Shown here piece after piece: positions 42,707 to 53,500 of a DNA stretch of 64,000 nt. This DNA is from UBA1930 sp943371535 (GTDB lineage: Bacteria; Bacteroidota; Bacteroidia; Chitinophagales; Chitinophagaceae). Location of the stretch: the NCBI GenBank assembly GCA_943371535.1, contig CALRVE020000018.1:1-64000 (forward strand), in the 5' to 3' direction. A model generated the notes under the pieces. That model saw only the letters and a list, made by a program, of their open reading frames with translations, did no database searches and was not told the origin of the DNA. Position 1 is the stretch's first letter, and each line of letters begins with the position of its first letter. Both the position numbers and the translations under genes were made by a program.

Positions 42707-45700
42707 ATTTTCCTTTTTTTGTTGCAATACTTTTTTATAATCGCTTGGAAATACTTTAATAAAATTCTTTTGCTGATTATCAAAATCGTCTAACACAAAT
42801 TTGGCTACGGAACTACCTGTATGGTTATAATGCTTCTGTAGCAATTCTTTCAGCTCATGTATATCTTCATGATCTACGGGGTCAAGTTCTACCATTTCAG
42901 TATTACAATTTGCAGCAAACTTTGCTTGTACATCATAGACATACGCAATACCGCCACTCATACCAGCTGCAAAGTTTCTTCCAGTATTGCCAAGAATTAC
43001 CACTCTTCCACCAGTCATGTACTCACAACCATGATCACCAACACCTTCTACAACCACGCTTGCACCACTATTTCTTACAGCAAAACGTTCACCTGCTTTT
43101 CCTCTAATATACGCTTCACCACTAGTTGCACCATAAAAAGCAGTATTGCCAATAATGATGTTTTCTTCTGGTGTAAAAGCAGATTTTTTAGATGGATACG
43201 CAATCAATTTTGCACCACTTAAACCTTTGCCAAAATAATCATTTGCATCGCCTTCTAATTCAAGTGTAATGCCTTTATTATTAAATGCTCCAAAGCTTTG
43301 ACCTGCAGTACCATTGAATTTGAAGTGAATGGTATCATTTGGTAAGCCTGCACTTTTGTAAATTTTTGTCAACTCATTCGATAAAATTGTTCCAACTGTT
43401 CTATCCGTATTTTTAATAGAAAAACTTGCCGAAACTTTTGTTTGATTTTCTAATGCTGGTTGTGCAGTTGCTAATAGTTTCCAATCAATTACATCAGCCA
43501 AACCATGATCTTGTTCTTCTGTATTGTATAAGCCAACATACTCAGCAGCTGGTTCTCTGTACAAAATAGGAGATAGGTCAAGCTTACTATATTTCCAATG
43601 AGTGATGTTTTCTTTGATTTCTAAATTTTCAACCTGACCAATCATTTCGTTTACTGTTTTATAACCTAAATCGGCCATGATTTCTCTTAATTCTTGTACG
43701 ATGAAACGGAAGAAATTAATTACATGTTCAGGGTCGCCGGTGAATCTTTTTCTTAATTCTGGGTCTTGTGTTGCAACACCAACAGGGCAGGTATTCAAGT
43801 GACATTTACGCATCATAATACAACCTTCTACAATTAATGCAGCAGTTGCAACACCCCATTCTTCTGCACCTAATAAAGCTGCAACAGCAATATCCCGTCC
43901 AGTTTTCATTTGTCCATCGGCCTGCAAAACAACACGACTTCTTAATTTATTTCTTACCAAAGTTTGGTGAGCTTCTGCTAAACCCAATTCCCAAGGCAAA
44001 CCAGTATGTTTAATTGAACTAATTGGAGATGCTCCAGTACCACCATCAAAACCTGCAATTAATACTACATCAGCTTTTGCTTTTGCAACACCAGCAGCAA
44101 TAGTTCCAACTCCAGCTTTTGAAACCAATTTTACATTGATTCTTGCTTTACGATTGGCATTTTTTAAATCTGAAATTAACTGAGCTAAATCTTCAATAGA
44201 ATAAATATCATGATGTGGTGGTGGAGAAATTAAACCAACACCAGGTGTTGCATGACGAACCTTTCCAATCCAATCATCTACTTTATGTCCTGGTAGTTGA
44301 CCTCCTTCACCAGGTTTTGCACCTTGTGCCATTTTAATTTGTAGTTCATCGGCTTCCGTCAGGTATAAACTGGTTACCCCAAAACGTGCAGATGCAACTT
44401 GTTTAATAGCACTACGCATGCTATTGCCATTTTCCATTGGTTGGTAACGAATTTCATCTTCGCCACCTTCGCCAGTATTACTTTTACCCCCTAATTTATT
44501 CATAGCAATTGCAAGGGTACTATGGGCTTCATGCGATATTGACCCAAAGCTCATTGCACCAGTAGCAAAGCGTTTGTATATATTTTCTGCTGGTTCAACT
44601 TCATCAATTGAAATGGCAGGACGATTGCGTTTAAATTCGAATAAACTTCTTAATGTACAAGCTTTTTCACTTTGATCGTTGACTGTTTTAGAGTATTTTT
44701 TGAACGTTGCATAATCATTCATTTTTGTTGAATGTTGCAATAAGTGAATGGTTTGCGGATTGAATAAATGAAATTCTCCTTTACGTTTCCATTGATAAAT
44801 TCCACCTACAGGTAAACGTTCAACTGGCACATCTTTTTTACTGAATGAGAAGTAATGTTTAGCCAATGCTTCTTTAGCAATTTCATCTAAACCTAAGCCT
44901 TCAATTCTTGAAGTTGCACCTGTAAAATATTTATCTACCACAGATTTATTTAAACCAAGAATTTCAAAAATTTGAGCTCCTTGATAAGATTGTAAAGTTG
45001 AAATACCCATTTTACTGAATACTTTCAACAAACCATCACAAACAGCTTTGATGTAATTTTTCTTCAGTTGCTCAATTTCAATTTCTGTTTTTAATCTACC
45101 ATCTAATTTCATATCTCTGATAGTAGATAATGCCAAATATGGATTAATGGCTGTTGCTCCAAAACCAATTAAACAAGCAAAATGGTGCACTTCCCAAACG
45201 TCACCAGCTTCAACAATAATGCCCACTTGACCTCGATAACCTTTTCTAATTAAGTGATGATGAACAGCAGCAACTGCTAATAAAGTTGGAATAGGAGCGT
45301 GATCGCTATCAATAGCTCTATCACTTAATATCAATACTTCAAAACCATCTTCAACAGCATCTGTTGCATAACGACATAATCTGTCGATACCTTTTTGTAA
45401 TGATCCTGGCTTTCCATCGGCCCTAAAATAAGTTTGCAAAGTTTTTGCCTGAAAAATGCCTGTATCAATACTTCTGATTTTTTCTAATTCATGATTAGCC
45501 AACACAGGATGTTTCAAAGCTACACTATGACAAGCCAATGGATCTTCAATTAAAATATTGCCATTGTTACCTGCAAATGTGGCCAAGCTCATGACCAATT
45601 TTTCTCGAATTGGATCGATTGGTGGATTGGTAACTTGAGCAAACAATTGTTTGAAATATGCACTCAAATGTTGAGGTTGATCACTCAATATTGCCAATGG

Positions 45701-47215
45701 TGCATCTGTTCCCATGGAGCCAATAGGTTCTTTACCCTCTAAAGCCATTGGTGCAATAATGGTTTCTAAATCTTCAGTAGAATAACCAAATGCTTTTTGG
45801 TATTTGAACACTTGCTCATGTTCTAAATGGGTGAATGAAACCCTTGGTTCTGGTAACTCTTCTAAACGAATTTTATATTTATTTAACCATTCGCCATACG
45901 GTTTTTGAGAACAAATTTTTTGCTTCAATTCATCATCGCTAATGATTCTGCCTTGTTCCATATCAACCACAAACATTTTACCCGGTTGAAGTCTGCCGTT
46001 TTCTTTTATGATTGCTGGATCAATTGGTAAAGCCCCAGTTTCACTGGCCATAATCACTCTATCATCTGTTGTAACGCAGTAACGGGAAGGTCTTAAACCA
46101 TTTCTATCCAATGTTGCACCAATCATTTTACCATCAGTGAATGATATAGATGCAGGCCCATCCCAAGGTTCTTGAAATGCTGCATGAAATTCGTAAAATG
46201 CCTTTTTAACAGGATCCATTTTATCGTCTCCGTCCCATGCTTCTGGAATCAGCATCATCATTACATGAGGTAGTGAACGACCACATAAAGTAAGTAATTC
46301 AATCATGTTATCTAAACAAGCACTATCGCTTTGTCCTTCTGTAATGATTGGCAACAGCATGTCCATTTCTTCTCTGGTAAAGTAAGGCGACGTAAAGCCT
46401 TTCTCACTTGTTTTTAACCAGTTTAAATTTCCTTGAAGTGTATTGATTTCTCCATTGTGAGCCATGTAACGAAACGGTTGAGCCAACTTCCAAGAAGGAA
46501 AAGTATTGGTGGCAAAACGAGAATGTACTAAGCCAAATGTACTCACCATTCTTTTATTACTTAAATCAGGAAAGTATTCACGAACTTGATGAGAAGTTAA
46601 TTGACCTTTATAAACAATGGTTTTATATGATAATGACGCAAGGTAGAAGCCAACATTATTTTTACGAACTGTGCTATTGATTGTGTGGCTAGCATAATTT
46701 CGTAATACAAATAATTTTCTTTCAAAAGCTTCAGGATCGTTAATATGATCAGGACAAATAATGATTACTTGTTCTATTTCAGGCTCAACCGATAATGCTG
46801 TAGCTCCTATATTGGTAGGGTTTACAGGCACTTTTCGATAGACCAAAATTTCTAAGCCTAAATGTTCGGCACAACGAGAAAAAATTTCTCTGCATTCTTC
46901 TTTTAAACGAATGTCTTTGGGGAAAAATAATACACCAACACCATATTTACCAAATGCAGGTAAGTGTACACCTAAACGAACACATTCATCAAAGAAAAAT
47001 TCATGCGGTACTTGTAACATAATACCTGCACCATCGCCAGTATTGGCTTCACAGCCACATGCACCACGATGTTCCATGTTCTCTAGAATAGTCAATGCAT
47101 CGGAAATGTGTTGATGAGATTTTATACCCTTGATATTGGCAACAAATCCAATACCGCAACTGTCATGTTCAAACGAAGGATGGTATAAGCCACCAGAATT
47201 GTTTTGCAGCATCAT
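42686..47215 (-). CDS. gltB: Glutamate synthase large subunit
   Basis: A 1509-residue alpha subunit. Residues 20 onward (CGIGFVANIKG) start the N-terminal glutaminase domain after a 19-residue propeptide that must be removed to expose the catalytic Cys20. The central and FMN-binding synthase domains follow, with GEGGEDEIRYQPMENG, GAKPGEGGQLPG and the 3Fe-4S cysteine motif CIMMRKCHLNTCPVG. A C-terminal GxGxG beta-helix (about 1260-1490) ends in a short tail coded by tandem repeats. With GltD it makes two glutamates from glutamine and 2-oxoglutarate. The start (ATG ATG) allows either Met. Confidence 0.97.
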   Translation of the reverse strand: MMLQNNSGGLYHPSFEHDSCGIGFVANIKGIKSHQHISDALTILENMEHRGACGCEANTGDGAGIMLQVPHEFFFDECVRLGVHLPAFGKYGVGVLFFPKDIRLKEECREIFSRCAEHLGLEILVYRKVPVNPTNIGATALSVEPEIEQVIIICPDHINDPEAFERKLFVLRNYASHTINSTVRKNNVGFYLASLSYKTIVYKGQLTSHQVREYFPDLSNKRMVSTFGLVHSRFATNTFPSWKLAQPFRYMAHNGEINTLQGNLNWLKTSEKGFTSPYFTREEMDMLLPIITEGQSDSACLDNMIELLTLCGRSLPHVMMMLIPEAWDGDDKMDPVKKAFYEFHAAFQEPWDGPASISFTDGKMIGATLDRNGLRPSRYCVTTDDRVIMASETGALPIDPAIIKENGRLQPGKMFVVDMEQGRIISDDELKQKICSQKPYGEWLNKYKIRLEELPEPRVSFTHLEHEQVFKYQKAFGYSTEDLETIIAPMALEGKEPIGSMGTDAPLAILSDQPQHLSAYFKQLFAQVTNPPIDPIREKLVMSLATFAGNNGNILIEDPLACHSVALKHPVLANHELEKIRSIDTGIFQAKTLQTYFRADGKPGSLQKGIDRLCRYATDAVEDGFEVLILSDRAIDSDHAPIPTLLAVAAVHHHLIRKGYRGQVGIIVEAGDVWEVHHFACLIGFGATAINPYLALSTIRDMKLDGRLKTEIEIEQLKKNYIKAVCDGLLKVFSKMGISTLQSYQGAQIFEILGLNKSVVDKYFTGATSRIEGLGLDEIAKEALAKHYFSFSKKDVPVERLPVGGIYQWKRKGEFHLFNPQTIHLLQHSTKMNDYATFKKYSKTVNDQSEKACTLRSLFEFKRNRPAISIDEVEPAENIYKRFATGAMSFGSISHEAHSTLAIAMNKLGGKSNTGEGGEDEIRYQPMENGNSMRSAIKQVASARFGVTSLYLTEADELQIKMAQGAKPGEGGQLPGHKVDDWIGKVRHATPGVGLISPPPHHDIYSIEDLAQLISDLKNANRKARINVKLVSKAGVGTIAAGVAKAKADVVLIAGFDGGTGASPISSIKHTGLPWELGLAEAHQTLVRNKLRSRVVLQADGQMKTGRDIAVAALLGAEEWGVATAALIVEGCIMMRKCHLNTCPVGVATQDPELRKRFTGDPEHVINFFRFIVQELREIMADLGYKTVNEMIGQVENLEIKENITHWKYSKLDLSPILYREPAAEYVGLYNTEEQDHGLADVIDWKLLATAQPALENQTKVSASFSIKNTDRTVGTILSNELTKIYKSAGLPNDTIHFKFNGTAGQSFGAFNNKGITLELEGDANDYFGKGLSGAKLIAYPSKKSAFTPEENIIIGNTAFYGATSGEAYIRGKAGERFAVRNSGASVVVEGVGDHGCEYMTGGRVVILGNTGRNFAAGMSGGIAYVYDVQAKFAANCNTEMVELDPVDHEDIHELKELLQKHYNHTGSSVAKFVLDDFDNQQKNFIKVFPSDYKKVLQQKKENANPVNG

Positions 47216-47544
47216 AAGCTAATAACGTAATGATTTAAACAATGTGGCAGGCAACCGCGATGAAATTACCAATTATTTTGAATTCTAGTAGAAATTTTTC
47301 AAAAAAATACGCAAACGTTTGTTAGTTTTTGATTGAAATAGTGTTTTTATTAGATTTTCTTGAAGGGTTGAACTTGCCTTCGGCAATGGTTTAACCACAG
47401 GGCAAAGGGGCAAGGGAGATAGTGCCTTTGGCAGAAAAAATTTACCACAGAGGTTAAAGAGTATTTTCACAAACGCGATGTTGAACTTTGAATTTTATAT
47501 AGTTTGATTGTAAAGCAGGAGCGTAGAATTTGGGCTGAACTGAA
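47216..47544. other. Spacer with CACAGAGG/CAAAGG-type repeat remnants
   Basis: This 329-bp stretch between gltB and the outer-membrane protein gene has no believable gene. From about 47391 to 47470 it carries words such as AACCACAGGGCAAAGG and TTTACCACAGAGGTTAAAGAG, related in style to the inverted repeat at 7848-7964. It is probably the remains of a dispersed extragenic repeat. The gltB promoter should lie in the last bases before 47216-47284. Confidence 0.5.
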
Positions 47545-48384
47545 TTATGATTTTTTAATATTTTTACTTAATCGTTTGTTGGTATTGATAAACATATAGG
47601 AGTAGGAAAGTCCAATATAGCTACCTCTAGTAGTAATATTCCCAAAGACTGTAGGCTGGCTTTGCACATTTAATGTATAGCTTGAGATTGACCTATCATT
47701 AAAGTTTAACTTGCCTATAAGCCTAAAAGTTTTGGTATTGTTTCTTTTGGTAACATAGCCAAAACCTGCACCAACAACTGCACCTGCTTGTAGTAATTTA
47801 TCTGCATCATTATTTGTAAAAATATTACCTATTGTTATAAAATTACCATTTTGCCTAGCTGAAGGATAGATGTATCCTCCACCTCCTCCATCTAAGTTAA
47901 AATGCAATTCTGTTCCAGCTAAAGCAGAAAAAAAATGTTTTTTCGTAATCCATCTTTTTTCAAATAATATAGGTACTGCTAAGTTGGTTACAGCAGATAA
48001 GGTACCACTAGACCTTGTTTTGTTTACATCTTCATCAGCCGTAGGCACAAAACTTTCTTTGGGAATATTGTAGGTAAAGTTTCTGCCCATAATATTGAAC
48101 ATAGCTCCAGTAATTATTGAATGCTTTACCCCGAAATTTATTTGATACTGCAAACCAAACTGCAAACCAGATTGACTGGTAGAGCCTTGATTGTAAGGAA
48201 ATGAATTGCCAGTAACTGTTGATTTTTGACCTACAATATGCATTATGCTTATGCCCAAGTGGTTCTTTTTAAAAATCAGTGGTAGCAATGCTTTTGGGTT
48301 TAAAATACTATCTTGGTTAGGTTGTGCTACTGCAAAAGCTGGTAAAATAAGTAGAAGTGCAGTTGCTTTTAAGTTAGACTTCAT
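47545..48384 (-). CDS. Outer membrane beta-barrel protein, uncharacterised
   Basis: A 279-residue protein with a signal peptide (cleavage likely after AVAQ). After a short linker it consists of alternating hydrophobic strands with Gly and aromatic residues: SGLQFGLQYQINFGVKHSIITGAMFNI and KHFFSALAGTELHFNL. The strand SYIGLSYSYMF is near the end. It resembles the small 8-10 strand barrels of Bacteroidota (PorT/OmpW-like). A Gly-rich loop (DGGGGGYIYP) is unusual. It ends with a Lys-rich tail (NKRLSKNIKKS) rather than a terminal aromatic, odd for a BAM substrate. About 260 bp without a gene lie before it. Confidence 0.7.
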   Translation of the reverse strand: MKSNLKATALLLILPAFAVAQPNQDSILNPKALLPLIFKKNHLGISIMHIVGQKSTVTGNSFPYNQGSTSQSGLQFGLQYQINFGVKHSIITGAMFNIMGRNFTYNIPKESFVPTADEDVNKTRSSGTLSAVTNLAVPILFEKRWITKKHFFSALAGTELHFNLDGGGGGYIYPSARQNGNFITIGNIFTNNDADKLLQAGAVVGAGFGYVTKRNNTKTFRLIGKLNFNDRSISSYTLNVQSQPTVFGNITTRGSYIGLSYSYMFINTNKRLSKNIKKS

Positions 48385-48647
48385 TTAGTTGAGTTTTGTT
48401 TTAGTTTCTTTAGGTACTGTAATCAACTAAAATAGTTGTTTGAATTTAATTTTTAGAGAACACATTATCAACTTTTGTTTGAAAATTTAGTATTGCAGAT
48501 GTAAATAAAAAATGGAATAATACAATGATGCTTATTCTTTTATTTTAAATATCTGATTTTTGCTTAAAAGTAAAGTTCAAGATAATAAGATATTGCTTTT
48601 ATGCATCATAGGTTTACATAATAGCTAAAACGTATAATTTTTCGATT

Positions 48648-49475
48648 TTATATTTCTTTAACAAAATAACCTTCTGCAGTATAATTCACTTTTGCAGTTC
48701 CCTTCTTAAAAATTCCAAAAACTGTACTGCCACTGCCACTCATACTTGCATACACAGCTCCTTTAGCATAGAGATCTTGCTTAATGTTTTGGATTGCAGG
48801 ATAGGCAGTTGAAACTGGTAATTCAAAATCGTTTACCAGTTCATGCTTCCAAGTTTCTATGGGCTGTTGAATAATGTTTTGTATAGATTTTTTAGGCAGG
48901 GTAGGCGTAATTTGCTTAAATGCCCAGCCAGTATTTACATGAATGCCTGGATTTACAATTACAAATGTATAAGCCGATAAATCTAAGTGAATGGGGGTCA
49001 TTTTTTCGCCACGAGAAGTGGCAAAACAAGGTTGGTTTATTATAAAAAATGGGCAATCACTGCCCAGCTGCAATGCATAATCAATTAGCTGCTGAACGGT
49101 TAAATTTAAATTGAATTTTGCGTTGAGCATTTTTAGTGCAAATGCACCATCTGCACTTCCTCCACCTAAACCTGCACCCATTGGTATGGCTTTGTGTAAA
49201 TGCATTTCAATAGGTGGTAGTGTTGGGAAATCGGCTTTCAACAGTTCATAAGCCTTAAAACAAATATTATCTGTTGAGTTTCCATCAACCATTAATCCTG
49301 AGGTTGTAAATTGAATAGAAGATTGTTGTTGTTCACTATTTCTTGCAGGTATTATTTCTAAAACATCTTTCAGTTCAATAGGATAAAAAACAGTTGCTAA
49401 ATCATGAAAAACATCATTCCTTTTTTGTAGAATATTTAAACCCAAATTTATCTTACAATTAGGAAAGGTTACCAT
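48648..49475 (-). CDS. ispE: 4-diphosphocytidyl-2-C-methyl-D-erythritol kinase
   Basis: A 275-residue GHMP kinase that phosphorylates CDP-methylerythritol in the MEP route to isoprenoids. It opens with FPNCKINLGLNILQKRNDVFHDLATVFYPI. The GHMP ATP loop is PMGAGLGGGSADGA, and LGSDCPFFI and ASMSGSGSTVFG follow. Length is normal. It lies 34 bp after the bifunctional nuclease gene, and the order DUF3817-bfn-ispE on the minus strand suggests a shared transcript. Confidence 0.94.
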   Translation of the reverse strand: MVTFPNCKINLGLNILQKRNDVFHDLATVFYPIELKDVLEIIPARNSEQQQSSIQFTTSGLMVDGNSTDNICFKAYELLKADFPTLPPIEMHLHKAIPMGAGLGGGSADGAFALKMLNAKFNLNLTVQQLIDYALQLGSDCPFFIINQPCFATSRGEKMTPIHLDLSAYTFVIVNPGIHVNTGWAFKQITPTLPKKSIQNIIQQPIETWKHELVNDFELPVSTAYPAIQNIKQDLYAKGAVYASMSGSGSTVFGIFKKGTAKVNYTAEGYFVKEI

Positions 49476-49509
49476 ATGTAATGAACAATTAAAAATTAAT
49501 AATTATTAA

Positions 49510-50103
49510 TTATTTGCGTTTATTGATTTCATCTCTAATTGCGATAGCTCTAATATAATCTTCATGTTCTAAAACATCGTCTAGTAGTGTTTGTAGTTCT
49601 TCTAAACTCATGCCACTTAAATCGTCTCTGTTTTCACCATGTTCTTCAACGCCTACAGCTTCGCCTTTGCGTTTTTTCTCAGCACTATCTTCCATTAAAA
49701 TTCCAGCATTGGCAATAATGTGTTCATAAGTATAAATAGGACAACCAAAACGTACAGCCAATGCTAAAGCATCACTTGTTCTACTATCAATTTCTACAGT
49801 ATCATTTTCGGTAAAACAAACCAATTTGCTGTAAAAAATACCTTCTTGCAAATCGCTAATGATGATTTCTTGTAGGTTAACGGCAAAAGCATTCATGAAG
49901 TTTTTCATTAAATCATGCGTAAGGGGGCGGCTTGGTTTCATATTTTCTAAAGCAACCGCAATAGCTTGTGCTTCAAAACCACCAATTACAATAGGCAATC
50001 TTCTTAAACCATTTACTTCGCCTAAAACTACAGCGTAAGAATGTGTTTGTGTAATGCTGTGACTAAGAGCTATTATTTCTAATTCTATCTTCTTCATAAA
50101 CAA
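49510..50103 (-). CDS. Bifunctional nuclease (BFN)-domain protein with C-terminal UVR motif
   Basis: A 197-residue protein. The DUF151/BFN domain (1-130) shows VVLGEVNGLRRLPIVIGGFEAQAIA, SRPLTHDLMKNFM and the signature IDSRTSDALALAVRFGCPIYTYE. A flexible acidic linker leads to a UVR helix pair (LEELQTLLDDVLEHEDYIRAIAIRDEINKRK), the small module that binds UvrA or related partners. Relatives have RNase and DNase activity in vitro, and roles in stress or repair are inferred. It has a candidate -7 box 33 bases upstream of its ATG. Confidence 0.9.
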   Translation of the reverse strand: MFMKKIELEIIALSHSITQTHSYAVVLGEVNGLRRLPIVIGGFEAQAIAVALENMKPSRPLTHDLMKNFMNAFAVNLQEIIISDLQEGIFYSKLVCFTENDTVEIDSRTSDALALAVRFGCPIYTYEHIIANAGILMEDSAEKKRKGEAVGVEEHGENRDDLSGMSLEELQTLLDDVLEHEDYIRAIAIRDEINKRK

Positions 50104-50136
50104 AAACTACTAAACCTTTTAATGTAAGTTGAACAA

Positions 50137-50144
50137 CAAAAATA
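50137..50144 (-). promoter_or_regulatory. -7 promoter box TATTTTTG before the BFN gene
   Basis: A minus-strand match to TAnnTTTG, 33 bases before the ATG at 50103, in the gap after the DUF3817 gene. It implies a short normal leader. Confidence 0.4.
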
Positions 50145-50180
50145 AGCTCTTCTAGGCTTTATGCAATAACATACAAAATA

Positions 50181-50492
50181 TTATTTATTGGCCATTTGAT
50201 CGGCTTTTAATCTTGCATCAAAAACAAAAGTTCCAAAAGGTAAAAATGCTGCAATAAAAGCGATTGCTAATTTTTTAAGGGGCCAATTTTTTTCTTCTTT
50301 CACCACATAAGCCATTGCTATGTAGGCCATAAATAGCAGTCCATGAATCCAACCAACATATTTTACTGCTAATGGATTTCCCCAAATATATTTTAATGGC
50401 ATGGCAATGCCCAATAATAATATCCAAGAAAAGGCTTCTCCAAAACCAATTACACGTAATCTTCCTAAGTTAGATGCTAATAATTTAGCCAT
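50181..50492 (-). CDS. DUF3817-family small membrane protein
   Basis: A 103-residue protein with three membrane helices. It has the DUF3817 pattern RLRVIGFGEAFSWILLLGIAMPLKYI, then YVGWIHGLLFMAYIAMAY and PLKKLAIAFIAAFLPFGTFVFD. This family is common in Bacteroidota and Actinobacteria and has no known biochemical function. It heads a minus-strand run with bfn and ispE. Confidence 0.85.
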   Translation of the reverse strand: MAKLLASNLGRLRVIGFGEAFSWILLLGIAMPLKYIWGNPLAVKYVGWIHGLLFMAYIAMAYVVKEEKNWPLKKLAIAFIAAFLPFGTFVFDARLKADQMANK

Positions 50493-50596
50493 ATATGCTT
50501 ATTTAAAGTTGGCGAAGTTAAGTTGTAACCGTTGCTCAAAAAATATAAAATTGAATAAGCTATGTTATTAACTTAGTTTCTCCAAAACTCAACATT

Positions 50597-53500
50597 ATGC
50601 GTATTTCAACCACACTTGTGCTTGCTTTTGCAGGCATATCTTCCATTTTTATAGGTGAACAATTCATCCATTCAAATGAAATAAATAACAATTTTGGCTT
50701 ATTAGCCGATACCACTAAAAAAGATACTGCATCTTATGTACAGTATAAAAGTTTGCCCTTAAAACCTGCACGTAAAATAAATTTCAATACAAAAGAAGGT
50801 TCTTGGATGAGTGTTGATATTAGTCCTGATGGTTCAACAATTTTGTTTGATTTACTTGGCGACTTATACACTATGCCAACAACAGGTGGTAAAGCAACTC
50901 CTATAACCAAAGGCATAGCTTATGATGTGCATCCTAGATTTAGTCCTGATGGAAAAAAGATTTTATTTATTTCTGATAGAAGTGGTGCCGATAATGTTTG
51001 GTACATTGACACAGAAAAAAAAGACACCACTCAATTAACCTTTGATCAAAACCAATACTTTCCTAGTGCTTGCTGGACACCAGATGGTGATTATATTATT
51101 TATTCCAAAGGTCGCCGTACGCATAAATTATTTATGATGCACAAAAAGGGTGGAAGTGGTACACAATTAATAGAAGCTCCAGCAGCATTGAAAACAATTG
51201 ATCCTGCAGTTAGTGCCGATGGGAAATTGATTTATTATTCAGCTCGTTTTGGTGCATGGGATTATAATGCTCAATTACCACAATATCAAATTGGGGTGTA
51301 TAATAGAAAAAATGCAAAAACTACCACTATTACTTCTCGTTATGGTAGTGCATTTACTCCAACATTATCTAAAGATGGCAAATGGATGGTGTATGGTTCA
51401 AGGTATGAAGATAAAACAGGTTTAGTTATTCGTAATTTACAAACCAGTGAAGAAAAATGGTTAGCTTATCCTGTACAAAGAGATGAACAAGAATCTATTG
51501 CTCCATTGGGAGTTTTACCAGCAATGACTTTTACGCCTGATAGTAAATTTATTCTAGCTTCTTATGGCGGAAAAATTCATAAAATATCTATTGATGGAAA
51601 AAGTATTTCAGAAATACCGATTGACGTTGAAGTACAACTAGAATTAGGTCCACAGTTAGATTTTAAATATCCTATTTCAGATACAGCTTATCAAAAAGCA
51701 ACTCAAATTAGAGATGCTGTTCCATCGCCTAATGGAAAGCAATTGGCTTTTACTGTGTTGAATAGATTATATGTAATGGATTATCCAAGTGGAACTCCAA
51801 AGCGTTTAACCAATCACAATTTTACAGAAGCACAACCTACTTGGAGTCCTGACGGAACTGCAATTGCATTTTCTACTTGGGATGCTGAGGGGGGCGATAT
51901 TTATACTGTAAATGTGTTGAACAATGCATTAACTAAACTTACAAAAGATAAAGGCTTATATCAACATTTAAAATATAATTTATCGGGTGATAGAATTGTT
52001 TTTATAAGAAGTAATGTAAGGGTATTTCAAGAATCTTATGGACCTGGTTATACCGATAGTGAAGATGAGATTGCATGGATAGCCTCTAATGGTGGAGCTA
52101 TTAATGTGGTTGAAAAATCTTTGGGTAGATACAATCCTCATTTTGTAAATAACGAACCCGATAGAATATACCTGACGCAAGGCAATGGTCAACTACTTTC
52201 TATTAAATGGGATGGAACTGATGAAAAGAAAATAGTACAAGTAACAGGCATTTCAACCTATGGTTCAATAGCAACTAAAATGGGCAGACCAGATCCAGAA
52301 AAAATGAAGTGTATTTTAATTGAACATGATCATGAAGCTCAAGAGAGAGAAATGGTTCGTCCATCTGCAGCATCATGGATTAGCATTTCACCAACAGGCG
52401 AAAAAGCATTGGCTCAAATTAACAATGAAATTTATGTAATGACCATTCCTCAAACAGGAAAATTAGAAAACATATCTGTTGCTGATGCAAGCAGTGCAGG
52501 TTTTCCTGCAAGAAAATTAACTGAAATTGGTGGTGAATTTCCTTATTGGCAAAACGATGGCAAAACAGTACATTTTAGTTTAGGCAGTACACATTTTACT
52601 TATGATGTGGAGAGAGCTCAATTTTTTGAAGACAGTGTAATAGATGCTAAAAAAGCCGAAGCTAAAAGAATAGAAGATTCAACCTTAAGAGTAAATGCCG
52701 ATTCAACTTTAAAAAAAGCCGCCGATGCTGAAAAGAAATTAAGAGACTCTATTACTGCAAAAGATACTACAGCTAAAAAAATGCCTAAAAAAGTAGAACC
52801 AAAATATTCTGCCATTGAAACAGATGTACAAGTTTATTTTAAAAAGGCAACACCCAATACAAGTATTCTATTAAGAGGAGCAAGAATAATTACCATGAAG
52901 GGTGACGAAGTCATTGAAAATGGAGATGTATTAATTGAGAATAACAGAATTACAGCAGTAGGCAAAAGATTATCAGCACCAAGTGGAGTTAAAGTGATGA
53001 ATGTTGCTGGCAAAACCATTATTCCTGGATTTGTAGATCCTCATGCTCACATGTGGCCTAATTGGGGAATTCATAAAAATCAAATATGGATTTATGCCAC
53101 TAATTTGGCTTATGGTGTTACTACAACAAGAGACCCTCAAACTGCAACAACTGATGTACTTACTTACAGTGATATGGTAGATGCAGGCATGATGGCTGGC
53201 CCTAGAGTTTATTCTACAGGACCCGGTGTTGGTTTTTGGTTTTACAATATTAAAGATTCAGCTCAAGCAGAAAGTGTATTAAAACAGTACAGTAAATATT
53301 TTAATACCAAATACATTAAAATGTATTTAACTGGTAACAGAAAGCAACGCCAATGGATTATTCAGGCTGCAAAAAATCAAAGTATTATGCCTACTACAGA
53401 AGGTGGGTTAGACTTTAAATTAAACATGACCCAAATTTTAGATGGTTATCCAGGGCATGAACATGCTTTACCTATTTATCCTTTGTTTAAAGATGTATTT

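Noticed and set aside
47285..47470. A 61-residue minus-strand frame before the outer-membrane protein
   Set aside because: It lies across a CACAGAGG/CAAAGG-type repeat remnant and has no domain or coding character.
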